The notes under the pieces were generated by a model. It was not told the DNA's origin, did not search any database, and saw only the letters and a list, made by a program, of their open reading frames with translations. From Candidatus Omnitrophota bacterium (GTDB lineage: Bacteria > Omnitrophota > Gorgyraeia > Zapsychrales > Zapsychraceae), in assembly GCA_022703565.1 (NCBI GenBank), contig JAKLDK010000008.1, positions 1 through 32,537 on the forward strand: a stretch of DNA of 32,537 bases. Reading direction: 5' to 3'. The translations under genes and the position numbers were made by a program. Each line of letters opens with the position of its first letter. Position 1 is the stretch's first letter. Below, in pieces: positions 23,301 to 30,934 of this stretch.

Positions 23301-24572
23301 GCTTATTGGGTAACTGAATATTTCCCTGATACAGACGGGCCGGACAATGGCCCAGAATTTATATTCCAGGCAACATTAGTTAGCGATCCCTCGAAGAAAG
23401 TAAACGTAAATTCAGATTTAGCCAGATTAAATATTGCCGATGTTGTTGAACCGTTTTGCGGCGACAATATTTGCAACAATAATGAAACATATGCAATTTG
23501 CCCGCAGGATTGTATTGATCCCGCAACGATTGAGTGGGATCCAAAATACGATCTTTCTTGCGATGGCGTTGTGAACTTATCTGATGTTGCTATTTTCTCT
23601 GAACACTATTATCAATCTTCCGGTAACGACCAAACATATTTCTGCGCCGATTTCAATCAAGATGGGGTCGTGAATGATGACGATAAAGATTTGTTTAAAA
23701 ACCAATTAGGCACAATGGGAGCGATTCAATGTTGCCCGCAGATGCAAGGTGATTTTTGCGGCAACAATGCTTGCGATGAAGAAGAAACCTTTGAATCTTG
23801 CCCGCAAGACTGTGAAGACCCGACGCCTTGTATCGACGCAGATAACGATGGCTACGGTGTAAATTGCGATTTAGGCAATGATTGCAATGACGCTAATCCA
23901 AATATCAATCCGGCAGCAAATGAAATCTGCGGCAATGATATCGACGAGGATTGCTCGGGTGACGCAGCCCCTTGCCCGGCAACAATAAATCTGATACAAA
24001 ATAGCTGGAATTTTTCAAGCGTCTCATGGGACGGAGATGCAATAGGAGAAAATCCCTGGTCTCCTCGTGAAAATTTTGTTTTCACCTCCGGACAAGCCGA
24101 CCCATTTGGTACAAATAAAGCTTTTAAGATTGCCTTAGCCAATAGTTCCCGAGGATGGCAACAACGCGATTCAACTCCTGATATCGTCCTAAATCACGAT
24201 ACTGTTACAGCATCGGTTTATGTAAAATACGGTAATACTTCTAACTTTATATTCGGCCTTACCCAGACTGATGTTTCATATACCGTCGGTGAGTTTGAGC
24301 AGACATTCGTTTTTGGTACCGATGGAGTTCCAACATGGTCAAATGCAAACGCACATCCACAAGACGGCCATTCGGTAACCAGCGTCGGAAATGGCTGGTA
24401 TAGGCTATCTTTAACATATAACTTGACCAACAGAGGAATTAAAGGCCATCCTTTTAAAGCAAGAATAACACCCGTCGGCTCTTCTTCCGCTGCCGGCGAC
24501 CATACTTACGTAACTGGTTTTCAATTAGAATCAGGAGTAAATGCTACAAATTACGCTGAAACAAACAATTGA
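20391..24572 (+). CDS. Giant secreted modular protein with MopE-like, dockerin-like and jelly-roll-like modules
   Basis: The 1393-aa protein starts with a signal peptide (FILFFILSFCFITINIPSTLA). Modules in order: a MopE-type Cys/Asp motif (about 57-108; DADKDSFY...DCDDNNAKINP...CYNDIDEDCDG); an IPT/TIG-like strand set (about 146-172; ISSVSENILSNGQNITISGN); a first beta-sandwich region (about 183-460); a CGNGICDSEE...CPQDC Cys repeat (about 521); a second beta-sandwich resembling a polysaccharide-lyase/concanavalin fold (about 578-835). Two further Cys repeats sit at about 838 and 1022. A dockerin-like pair of Ca loops follows (about 1053-1105; SCDGVVNLSDVAIF and DFNQDGVVNDDDKDLF), then another Cys repeat, a second MopE motif (about 1147-1197) and a C-terminal carbohydrate-binding-like domain. 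AAAGGAGAACACT precedes the ATG. It is probably extracellular and binds glycans or particles; no enzymatic residues are certain. Confidence 0.85.
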   Translation: MRLTSSARFILFFILSFCFITINIPSTLADSEPQTDKEVTQLARLNFKLPFGAKNICTDADKDSFYKEGKNCGTQDCDDNNAKINPKTDEVCYNDIDEDCDGTLDNNCPSCDSDEDGLKKIACGGNDIDDTSKSMEITSLAVAIPAISSVSENILSNGQNITISGNNFGTKVAVNGQVGPPVLWDDFEDGTAGQLVQPSATKWDRVRSDNPSGPRYSSGAIDGSMGVRTGSGIVNGVTGGTTRTLMEDDEYRNLYLDYYIRAVKGTGLKQRSNKQVMIWSANAGVSEDGPNTFWWQITQGGEEPPFALSQYPCGNDPYSISYGNGWGVDEFTTARHVQIEYRQASNIPGAPDEFGIARMWYDGVLVTNDNSFGSPSCDPDRNYLDNLFIGHYQDVDSAVSPIYMWISCPGHERCDECPAGASGCSVDNPDWLPARQDEFFYDRIYIDKSIARVEIGNAPTYATSTRREVQVPKTWGDSIEITTNQGGFASNQTVYLYVIDSSGNVNETGFPVVFSTEAITVCGNGICDSEETELSCPQDCDICPAGEIASSCYCGNNSYNSGYCCNNEWNPSDCDKDWIKAYEQSFESLGNGGFSTVQQIVEQDPVLYSPIGLSSSYAIENGALKDNLGNSDDKRNHRLQIKLDTIGVEPRGEFYLQADVKIDPQNTWCCLEGPYCQYPVGECTFGQNGIKTSYAFGNNGTSWVPNFNTSGVSDFYQGMLFDNRSGASGYRGDFSGEIFRQLNDGNYHKWTWYFKHNTSTNGNWNNDGIFIWYIDGNKAAEFYNVPFTTNTYDGSFIDIDKPITYYGGGALLANDWYFYVDNLKVFRPDSDSSTIDPYCSDSLCNGDETCDSCSTDCGYCTPCAESTAITQFCECGGLNYDSGYCCNDIHQTTPCVNETQCNLTQALWNGINSVQTVDERSLVTLEVQGNNCDGETVSFQIFEIDSATDWDLINPTYPPIDITFSGNTAFAYWVTEYFPDTDGPDNGPEFIFQATLVSDPSKKVNVNSDLARLNIADVVEPFCGDNICNNNETYAICPQDCIDPATIEWDPKYDLSCDGVVNLSDVAIFSEHYYQSSGNDQTYFCADFNQDGVVNDDDKDLFKNQLGTMGAIQCCPQMQGDFCGNNACDEEETFESCPQDCEDPTPCIDADNDGYGVNCDLGNDCNDANPNINPAANEICGNDIDEDCSGDAAPCPATINLIQNSWNFSSVSWDGDAIGENPWSPRENFVFTSGQADPFGTNKAFKIALANSSRGWQQRDSTPDIVLNHDTVTASVYVKYGNTSNFIFGLTQTDVSYTVGEFEQTFVFGTDGVPTWSNANAHPQDGHSVTSVGNGWYRLSLTYNLTNRGIKGHPFKARITPVGSSSAAGDHTYVTGFQLESGVNATNYAETNN

Positions 24573-24718
24573 TTATAGTATGCAGCTTAACCCGGCTTAA
24601 CAGCTTTCTTGAGATTATTTTATTCTGAGGATAGAGCTAAGTTATTTCTTAAATCTTTCAGAACAATATATTTGTTAATCCCTTGTTATAATCTTTCTAT
24701 ACAATAGATACGGGGTCC

Positions 24719-25465
24719 TTATTTATCTAAGAGATATTCTTCTCTTATTCTTTCTAAACTCTTAAAGATATTCTTTTTTATCGCCGGATTTTCTTTTTTC
24801 AGGCTGGCAATTAATTTCTTTAACATTGTTCTTTTGGAAGTTTCGCTCCGGGGGCATTTATAATTATCAATTTTAGATATTTTAAGTTCTTTTGCTAACT
24901 TTATTATTTCATCTTCTTCCACATAAGCCAGCGGGCGGATAATAGTAACCTTGCCTTTAAATAATTCTTGGCAAGGCTTCATTGCTCCAATCTCCCCACG
25001 GTAAAATAAATTAATAAGGATTGTTTCAATAATATCGTCCAAATGGTGGCCGAAAGCTATTTTATTAAAACCCAGCCGGCCGGCTAATTGAAAAAGGGCC
25101 TTTCGCCTATTCCAGGAGCACCAAAAACAATTCAGATTATCCATACCCTTGTTCTTTAATATATCAATCTTCTCGACCAGAAATGGAATTCTTTGTTTCT
25201 TCAAGTATTTTATAACTTTTGCGGTCGGAAAACTAGGAATCCCCATATCGATGTGCACTGCCAATAACTCAATATCAATCGGAATAAATGTTTGGCGGTA
25301 TTTTAAAAGGCTTAAAAGTGAAAGGCTGTCCTTCCCGCCGGAGACAGCAACAATAATTTTATCCTTATCGGCTAACATTTTATAATCCGCGACAGCCATC
25401 CCAACTCTTCTCGAGACCGAACGCATCAAATTACTTACTTGTTTTTTCTTTTCTTTATCCTTCAT
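24719..25465 (-). CDS. ttcA: TtcA-family tRNA 2-thiocytidine biosynthesis protein
   Basis: The 248-aa PP-loop ATPase has SGGKDS at residues 42-47, the Cys pair C113-x2-C116 (NCFWCSWNRR) and a third Cys at 204 (NYKCPRS), the pattern of [4Fe-4S]-dependent TtcA enzymes that thiolate C32 of tRNA. AFGHHLDDIIETILINLFYRG is also typical. The related TilS enzyme lacks these cysteines. It is the last gene of the hisS operon: its ATG overlaps the recO stop as ATGA, so they are translationally coupled. It converges on the giant secreted protein gene. The 24573-24718 gap holds no clear terminator. Confidence 0.88.
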   Translation of the reverse strand: MKDKEKKKQVSNLMRSVSRRVGMAVADYKMLADKDKIIVAVSGGKDSLSLLSLLKYRQTFIPIDIELLAVHIDMGIPSFPTAKVIKYLKKQRIPFLVEKIDILKNKGMDNLNCFWCSWNRRKALFQLAGRLGFNKIAFGHHLDDIIETILINLFYRGEIGAMKPCQELFKGKVTIIRPLAYVEEDEIIKLAKELKISKIDNYKCPRSETSKRTMLKKLIASLKKENPAIKKNIFKSLERIREEYLLDK

Positions 25466-26193
25466 AAATATTCCGCCGACTTTATTCTTTTTTCCAAATG
25501 ATAAACCAGAAAATTATTCAGTACATATTTTAATTCTTTCTTAATTGTTAAAGGCAACCCCAGCCTTAAGGCCTGCTCAAAAGTACTGCGTTCAATATGG
25601 AGCATCGTCGATACCGTGCCGTTTGAAATAATTGCAAAGTCTTTTCCAATCGTCGGACAATTAGCGCAAACGAGGCCGCCGGAAGCGAGCGAGAACCTTA
25701 CTCTGCCCACAACCTGTTTTTGGCATTTAACGCAAGAATCAATATGCGGTCGGAATCCGGACAAGCCTAATATCTTAATTTGGAATATATGTACGAGCTT
25801 ATCAATATCTTTCGCGCTTTCCAAATGCTTTAAATATTCCTTCATCAGGATATATATTTTCTCATTTGGTTCTTGCGAGGGCATGATAATATCAACTAAT
25901 TCAAGAATATAATTCGCGGCTAAACTCTTTTTATAATCCTCGCGGATTGGAAAATAATACTGCTTTAAATCGCATTGGCTAATCAGATGCAAATCCGAAC
26001 GGCTATATTCATAGTAGACAATTTCATTAATTGAAAACCTGTCAATATTACTGCCAAACTTCTTATGGTCTTTTCTTATTCCTTTTAATACGCCTGATAC
26101 CCGGCCATGGTGTTGGGTGAAAAAGGTGGCAATCCGGCTGGTTTCACGGTAATCAAAACTTTTTAAAACAATTCCCTCATCTTTTACAATCAC
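25462..26193 (-). CDS. recO: DNA repair protein RecO
   Basis: The 243-aa protein has the RecO layout. The N-terminal OB-fold begins MIVKDEGIVLKSFDYRETSR and contains VSGVLKGIRK. A helical C-terminal half carries a zinc site C154-x2-C157...C176-x2-C179 (SCVKCQ, LVCANC). RecO anneals ssDNA and, with RecR, loads RecA at gaps. The start is GTG and overlaps the ybeY stop by 4 nt. In many bacteria recO follows era in the ybeY neighbourhood; here era is absent and recO joins ybeY directly. Confidence 0.93.
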   Translation of the reverse strand: MIVKDEGIVLKSFDYRETSRIATFFTQHHGRVSGVLKGIRKDHKKFGSNIDRFSINEIVYYEYSRSDLHLISQCDLKQYYFPIREDYKKSLAANYILELVDIIMPSQEPNEKIYILMKEYLKHLESAKDIDKLVHIFQIKILGLSGFRPHIDSCVKCQKQVVGRVRFSLASGGLVCANCPTIGKDFAIISNGTVSTMLHIERSTFEQALRLGLPLTIKKELKYVLNNFLVYHLEKRIKSAEYL

Positions 26194-26654
26194 GCAATAA
26201 CCCCTTTGCTCTTAGATGAAATAAAGCGCAATAAAAACTCTTCTCTTTTTCGCATCAGAATTTTATCTTTCTTCCTTTTGTCATCATAGCCTAATAAATG
26301 CAATATCCCGTGAATTATATATAGGATTAATTCATTAGAAACCGAGGTGTTAAAAGTCTTCGCGTTTTCATTCACCGCATCCGTCGAGATTACGATCTCA
26401 CCGACAATTCTGTTAGGACGCTTTTTCTGATAGGACAAGCATTCTTCGCTAAGGTCAAAAGAAATAACATCGGTTAGATAGGATTTATGAAGGAACTTTT
26501 TGTTAAGGGCTTTTATCCTCTTTCCGCAAACAAAAACAAAAGACAAATCAACCGACTTAATACGTTCTTTTCTTAATATTATCTTTATGATTTTTGTTAA
26601 TTGGCGAGGATTAATTGCTATCTTTGTCTGGAGATTTTTTATTGCTATTTCCAT
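26190..26654 (-). CDS. ybeY: Endoribonuclease YbeY
   Basis: The 154-aa UPF0054 family metalloprotein acts in 16S rRNA 3'-end maturation and ribosome quality control. Signatures are LNKKFLHKSYLTDVISFDL, GEIVISTDAV and the metal motif HGILHLLGYDD at residues 115-125. The canonical motif is H-x3-H-x5-H. Here H115 and H119 are kept but the third histidine position (125) is Asp. A neighbouring Asp124 matches the usual GYDH aspartate. It overlaps the pgpH-like gene by 44 nt and recO by 4 nt. Confidence 0.93.
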   Translation of the reverse strand: MEIAIKNLQTKIAINPRQLTKIIKIILRKERIKSVDLSFVFVCGKRIKALNKKFLHKSYLTDVISFDLSEECLSYQKKRPNRIVGEIVISTDAVNENAKTFNTSVSNELILYIIHGILHLLGYDDKRKKDKILMRKREEFLLRFISSKSKGVIA

Positions 26655-28011
26655 TTTTCTTTTCCGGATATTTTACTCTGGCATGATAAATCGAGCTTAA
26701 CACTTTTGTAAAAACCAAAGTAATTTTATTTATCTCCTTTAAGGTAAGGTTGCATTCATCCAACTGCCCGTCTATAAACTTATTGTTAACGATTTTCTTA
26801 ACAGTTTCTTCTATTTTGGTCGGAGCATGCTCATCCAGCGAACGCACCGCGGCCTCAACCGAATCAGCCAATAAAGTAATTGCCGCTTCCCTGGTCTGCG
26901 GCTTTGGCCCGGGATAACGAAAGTCCGCATCTATTATCATATTCGGGTCTTGGTTTTCTTCTAAGGCCTTTTGGTAAAAATAATACATCAAGCTTGTTCC
27001 ATGATGCTGCGGAATAAACTCAATTATCTTTTCGTTTAACCCGGCTTTCCTAGCTAAATCAATTCCTTCTTTGACATGGTTCTGAATTACTAACCTGCTC
27101 ATCGACGGCTCAATATCATCATGCCGATTGCGATCCATACTTTGGTTTTCCGTAAAATATTCCGGTTTTACAATCTTACCGATATCATGATAATAAGCTC
27201 CAACGCGGGCCAAAAGAGCATTAGCCCCAATTGCATCGGCGGCACTCTCGGCCAATGTGCTTACAACCAAACTATGCTGATATGTACCCGGGGCTTCCAA
27301 AATCATCCTTTTTAAAAGCGGTTGATTAAAATCAGAAAGTTCAAGTAAGCTGTAATTAGTAATTACCCCAAAAAGATGCTCAAAAATCTTAGAAAATGGG
27401 GCAACTAAAAAAGCGCAGACAAAACCATTTACAAGTAACGGATATATTTTGCTTACAACAAACTGCTTATTCATAACGAACTGAAAGTTATTAGTTAAAA
27501 GGATTAAAGATAAAATGTTTATAGCGCTAACATAAAATCCAGAAAGGAGCAAATGGCTGCGGGTACGCGCTCCCCTGACAGAAAAGGCGCCCATCATGCC
27601 TCCCAAGAAAAAGATTATAATTATTTCGTATCCTTGCCCAATCATCATCCCGGCAAATAAACTGTTAATAAACGAAATTAAGAAAGATAATTCCAGGTCA
27701 TTAAATAAAAGCATGGTCAGCATCGAGATACTAGCGACGGGAATAGCATAATAAGGAATGGTTGTATATTCAATAAGTGAATTAACCAAGAAAACATTTA
27801 AGGTAATCAACAAAGCCAGGTTAAGAAATATTTTCGGGTTAGTTTTCTGGCTATAATATAAATGGAAGGCTATAAAAACTATAATTAATGGAGCAATAAG
27901 AGAATAATGAGAGAAATAACAAAATGCCGTAACGCCTATTATCGAAAGGATTATAAATACTACGTTCGATTTGATAGCAGCAAAATTGTTTAGCTTATTT
28001 GTCCTTACCAT
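26611..28011 (-). CDS. 7TM-HD phosphohydrolase, PgpH-like, without the extracellular HDED domain
   Basis: The 466-aa protein starts with about seven transmembrane helices (residues 15-220) and then an HD domain. Key residues lie in YQHSLVVSTLAESAADAIGA, VGAYYHDIGKIVKPEYF, HVKEGIDLARK, IPQHHGTSLMYYFYQKA and ITLLADSVEAAVRS. This is the PgpH-type HD domain that hydrolyses c-di-AMP. The full-length family is about 700 aa with a large extracytoplasmic 7TMR-HDED region before the helices; that region is missing here. I choose ATG 28011 with GAGG just upstream over the TTG at 28020. It overlaps phoH by 17 nt. The phoH-pgpH-ybeY order is conserved in many bacteria. Confidence 0.88.
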   Translation of the reverse strand: MVRTNKLNNFAAIKSNVVFIILSIIGVTAFCYFSHYSLIAPLIIVFIAFHLYYSQKTNPKIFLNLALLITLNVFLVNSLIEYTTIPYYAIPVASISMLTMLLFNDLELSFLISFINSLFAGMMIGQGYEIIIIFFLGGMMGAFSVRGARTRSHLLLSGFYVSAINILSLILLTNNFQFVMNKQFVVSKIYPLLVNGFVCAFLVAPFSKIFEHLFGVITNYSLLELSDFNQPLLKRMILEAPGTYQHSLVVSTLAESAADAIGANALLARVGAYYHDIGKIVKPEYFTENQSMDRNRHDDIEPSMSRLVIQNHVKEGIDLARKAGLNEKIIEFIPQHHGTSLMYYFYQKALEENQDPNMIIDADFRYPGPKPQTREAAITLLADSVEAAVRSLDEHAPTKIEETVKKIVNNKFIDGQLDECNLTLKEINKITLVFTKVLSSIYHARVKYPEKKNGNSNKKSPDKDSN

Positions 28012-28945
28012 AAGCCTCAATAATCCTCTGGACTAGTTCATGACGGACAACATCCGCACCCGTCAAATGCATGAACTTTATACCCTCGATACCCGTTAAT
28101 ATTCTCTCCGCATCGACTAAACCATTAGGGGTACCTTTGGGTAAATCACTTTGGGTAACGTCTCCGGTAATAACAGTCTTGGAATCAAATCCTAACCGGG
28201 TTAAAAACATTTTCATCTGGAAAGGAGTCGAGTTTTGGGCCTCATCTAAAACAACAAAGGCATCATTTAATGTCCGCCCACGCATAAAAGCTAGAGGTGC
28301 GACCTCAATTACCCCTTGTTCGGTTAATTCCTCAACCTTGTCCGCTTCCATCATGTCATATAAGGCATCATATAAGGGACGCAAATAAGGCAGGACTTTC
28401 TCAATCATATCGCCTGGAAGAAATCCTAAGTTTTCTCCGGCTTCAATTGCCGGCCGGGTAAGAATAATACGGCGGACAATTCCTTTCTTTAGAGCATTAA
28501 CTGCCATGGCCATAGCCAGAAATGTTTTTCCTGTTCCCGCCGGGCCAACACCAAAAACAATATCATTTTTCTTGATAGCTTCCACATATTCCAACTGGCC
28601 CTTGGTTTTGGGAGTGACTAAATGCCCCTTTACCGCAACCTCAATACTTTCTTTAGCTAATTGCTTAAAATCAATTCCGCCTTCTTCCGGCTTGGCTATT
28701 TTTAAAGCGTAAATAATATCTCTTTGTTTCACGTCAGAACCGCTTTCAACCAATCCTTTTAAATAATCAAAGAGTTCAGTTGATTTACTGACGTCGCCGG
28801 GCTCACCCAATATTTTTAAGCCCTTATTTTGCCTAATAATTTTGATTTTTAATTCTTTTTCAATAAGCTTGAGATTCTGGTCATACTTACCGAAAATTAT
28901 CTGTAAATGTTTGTTATCTTGAAAATGGACAATGCCTTCTGACAT
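27995..28945 (-). CDS. phoH: PhoH-like ATPase (ribosome/RNA-associated)
   Basis: The 316-aa PhoH-family protein has a KH-like N-terminal region and a P-loop ATPase core. Walker A is GPAGTGKT at 134-141 and Walker B is VVLDEAQN at 231-238, with TRPAIEAGENLGFLPGD and TGDVTQSDLP between and after. Family members are RNA-stimulated ATPases linked to rRNA processing, in keeping with the adjacent ybeY. It begins 17 nt after the LysM lipoprotein gene and overlaps pgpH, consistent with the operon. It is full length. Confidence 0.95.
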   Translation of the reverse strand: MSEGIVHFQDNKHLQIIFGKYDQNLKLIEKELKIKIIRQNKGLKILGEPGDVSKSTELFDYLKGLVESGSDVKQRDIIYALKIAKPEEGGIDFKQLAKESIEVAVKGHLVTPKTKGQLEYVEAIKKNDIVFGVGPAGTGKTFLAMAMAVNALKKGIVRRIILTRPAIEAGENLGFLPGDMIEKVLPYLRPLYDALYDMMEADKVEELTEQGVIEVAPLAFMRGRTLNDAFVVLDEAQNSTPFQMKMFLTRLGFDSKTVITGDVTQSDLPKGTPNGLVDAERILTGIEGIKFMHLTGADVVRHELVQRIIEAYGKDK

Positions 28946-28962
28946 ATTTACCCTTTATTTAA

Positions 28963-29532
28963 TTATTGTTGAGGAATTCTAATAGTAATTCCCGGCTTAA
29001 TCCTATCCGGGTCTTTAATCGCTTCTTTATTTGCCTCGTAAATCTTCATCCATTTCCCATAAGAACCATAAAACTTCTTGGCAATCTTTTGCAAAGTATC
29101 ATCTTTCTCGACGACATAATCAGTATAAGTTACTTCTTTATTCGTACTCGTAACAACATCGCCATCATCTATTCTGGGGATAACAACACCCGAAGAGCTT
29201 CTTTTGTTTGTTCGGGAGGTCGTAATTGTTTTTTCTTCCTTAACATTATAAGATTCGGTTGTAACTTCCGATGGCTGCAAATCATAATATTCATCCGGGA
29301 GCTCTTCAACTTTTTTGGTAACTTCAACAACATATACCTGCCGGGTTTTCTTTCTGTTTGTATCCTCATCTTTTCCTTCCCCGACAATATATCCGGCATT
29401 CCCATTTAAATCCTGGTCAACTCTTTCTTTATCTTGGACATAACTCTTTACCTCATATTTCTTAATAGCGCAACCGGACAGAAACATAACCGCCAAAATA
29501 AATGTTAATAACTTTAATAAATTTTTATTCAT
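28963..29532 (-). CDS. LysM-domain lipoprotein
   Basis: The 189-aa product has a lipoprotein signal, LLTFILAVMFLSGCAIKK, with lipobox LSGC and lipidated Cys21. A low-complexity Thr/Lys/Glu-rich linker follows, then a C-terminal LysM domain at about 138-187 (DYVVEKDDTLQKIAKKFYGS, KPGITIRIPQ). LysM binds peptidoglycan, so it probably tethers the outer membrane or another envelope protein to the wall. Its start overlaps the aspS stop by 8 nt and AAGGAG lies 7 nt upstream inside aspS. Its place inside a translation operon is unusual. Confidence 0.88.
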   Translation of the reverse strand: MNKNLLKLLTFILAVMFLSGCAIKKYEVKSYVQDKERVDQDLNGNAGYIVGEGKDEDTNRKKTRQVYVVEVTKKVEELPDEYYDLQPSEVTTESYNVKEEKTITTSRTNKRSSSGVVIPRIDDGDVVTSTNKEVTYTDYVVEKDDTLQKIAKKFYGSYGKWMKIYEANKEAIKDPDRIKPGITIRIPQQ

Positions 29533-30928
29533 TCTCTTTCTCCTTTTTTAGAGTAATTATTCCTAGTTCGTGTAATTGTTTTTCATCAACATCCGACGGA
29601 GCTTCTGTCATTAAACAGTTCCCCTTTTGAGTCTTAGGAAAAGCTATTGTATCACGGATTGAATCAAGGCCGGATAATATTGCCGTTAACCTATCAATGC
29701 CATAAGCAACACCGGCATGAGGCGGCGCGCCATATTCAAAAGCCCTTAAAAGAAAACCGAAACGCTTTTCCGCTTCTTCTTTATTCAGCCCTATTATATC
29801 AAATATTTTCTGCTGCATATCTTTTTTATGAATACGTACTGAGCCGCTCCCTATTTCATTCCCGTTTAAGACCAAATCATAGGAGCGGGAAACCGCCTTA
29901 TCGCATTCGCCAGACTCCAAATATTTCATATCGCCATCTCTTACTGAAGTAAAGGGATGGTGCTCACTATCCCAGCGCTTTTCTTCTGTATTATATTTAA
30001 ACAAAGGAAAATCCACAACCCAAACAAAAGCAAATTCCTCTTTAGTCTCCGGCCTTAAGTCCGGCTTGTCACATTTATATTTCTCCATTGCCTCTTTATG
30101 CGTAATTCTCCGAAAAGGAGTTTTTAAGTCCATCCCTTTTACTTCCTTAAATAAGAATTTAAACATTCTTTCAGTTAAATCATAAACATCTTCTTCACTC
30201 ACAAAAGACATCTCCATATCCAGCTGAGTAAATTCCGGCTGACGGTCAGCCCGTAAATCCTCGTCACGGAAACATTTAACAATCTGAAAATATTTATCCA
30301 TTCCCGAAACCATTAATATCTGCTTGAATAATTGCGGCGATTGCGGAAGAGCATAAAACTTACCCGGGCTCAATCGTGAAGGTACAAGAAAATCGCGCGC
30401 TCCTTCGGGAGTTGATTTAGTTAAGACCGGGGTTTCCACCTCAATAAAACCTTCCTGGCTTAAGAATTTTCGAAAAGCAATACAAATATTATGCCGTAAA
30501 ATAAGCGAATTTCTTAATTTACTACGGCGGATGTCCAAATATCGGTAAGTTAGACGTAAATCTTCCCCAGCTTCAATATTATCATCAATCTCAAATACCG
30601 GATTTAAAGCTGTATTTAAAATTTCTAATTTCTCAGCACATAATTCAATTTCGCCGGTAGCTAAATCCGGATTAACCATCTTGGGCGGCCGGGCAGAAAC
30701 TTTGCCGGTTACCTTAACTACAAATTCCGGTCCTAATTTCTGGGCAATTTCATGAGTTTCTTTGCTTACCGACGGGATAAAAACCACCTGAGTCAAACCA
30801 TAGCGGTCACGAATATCAATAAAAATTAATTTTCCATGATCTCGGCGGTTATGCACCCATCCGCACAAAGAAACTTCCTTATTTGCGTCTTCTTTTCTAA
30901 GCTCTCCGCAAGTATGACTCCTTAACAT
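29525..30928 (-). CDS. aspS: Aspartyl-tRNA synthetase, short form lacking the GAD domain
   Basis: The product is a class II AspRS. The N-terminal OB-fold anticodon domain is GWVHNRRDHGKLIFIDIRDR. Motif 1 lies near residues 156-169 (FLSQEGFIEVETPVL), motif 2 at 219-242 (CFRDEDLRADRQPEFTQLDM) and motif 3 near GVAYGIDRLTAIL. Length is 467 aa, against about 590 for bacterial AspRS. The missing part is the GAD insertion: KPDLR is followed almost at once by EEFAFVWVVDFPLF, which in typical enzymes is separated by about 120 residues. His31 matches the residue linked to non-discriminating AspRS (aspartylates tRNA-Asp and tRNA-Asn), but residue 83 is Lys, as in discriminating enzymes, so specificity is open. 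It begins 6 nt after hisS. Confidence 0.94.
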   Translation of the reverse strand: MLRSHTCGELRKEDANKEVSLCGWVHNRRDHGKLIFIDIRDRYGLTQVVFIPSVSKETHEIAQKLGPEFVVKVTGKVSARPPKMVNPDLATGEIELCAEKLEILNTALNPVFEIDDNIEAGEDLRLTYRYLDIRRSKLRNSLILRHNICIAFRKFLSQEGFIEVETPVLTKSTPEGARDFLVPSRLSPGKFYALPQSPQLFKQILMVSGMDKYFQIVKCFRDEDLRADRQPEFTQLDMEMSFVSEEDVYDLTERMFKFLFKEVKGMDLKTPFRRITHKEAMEKYKCDKPDLRPETKEEFAFVWVVDFPLFKYNTEEKRWDSEHHPFTSVRDGDMKYLESGECDKAVSRSYDLVLNGNEIGSGSVRIHKKDMQQKIFDIIGLNKEEAEKRFGFLLRAFEYGAPPHAGVAYGIDRLTAILSGLDSIRDTIAFPKTQKGNCLMTEAPSDVDEKQLHELGIITLKKEKENE

Positions 30929-30934
30929 AAAACT

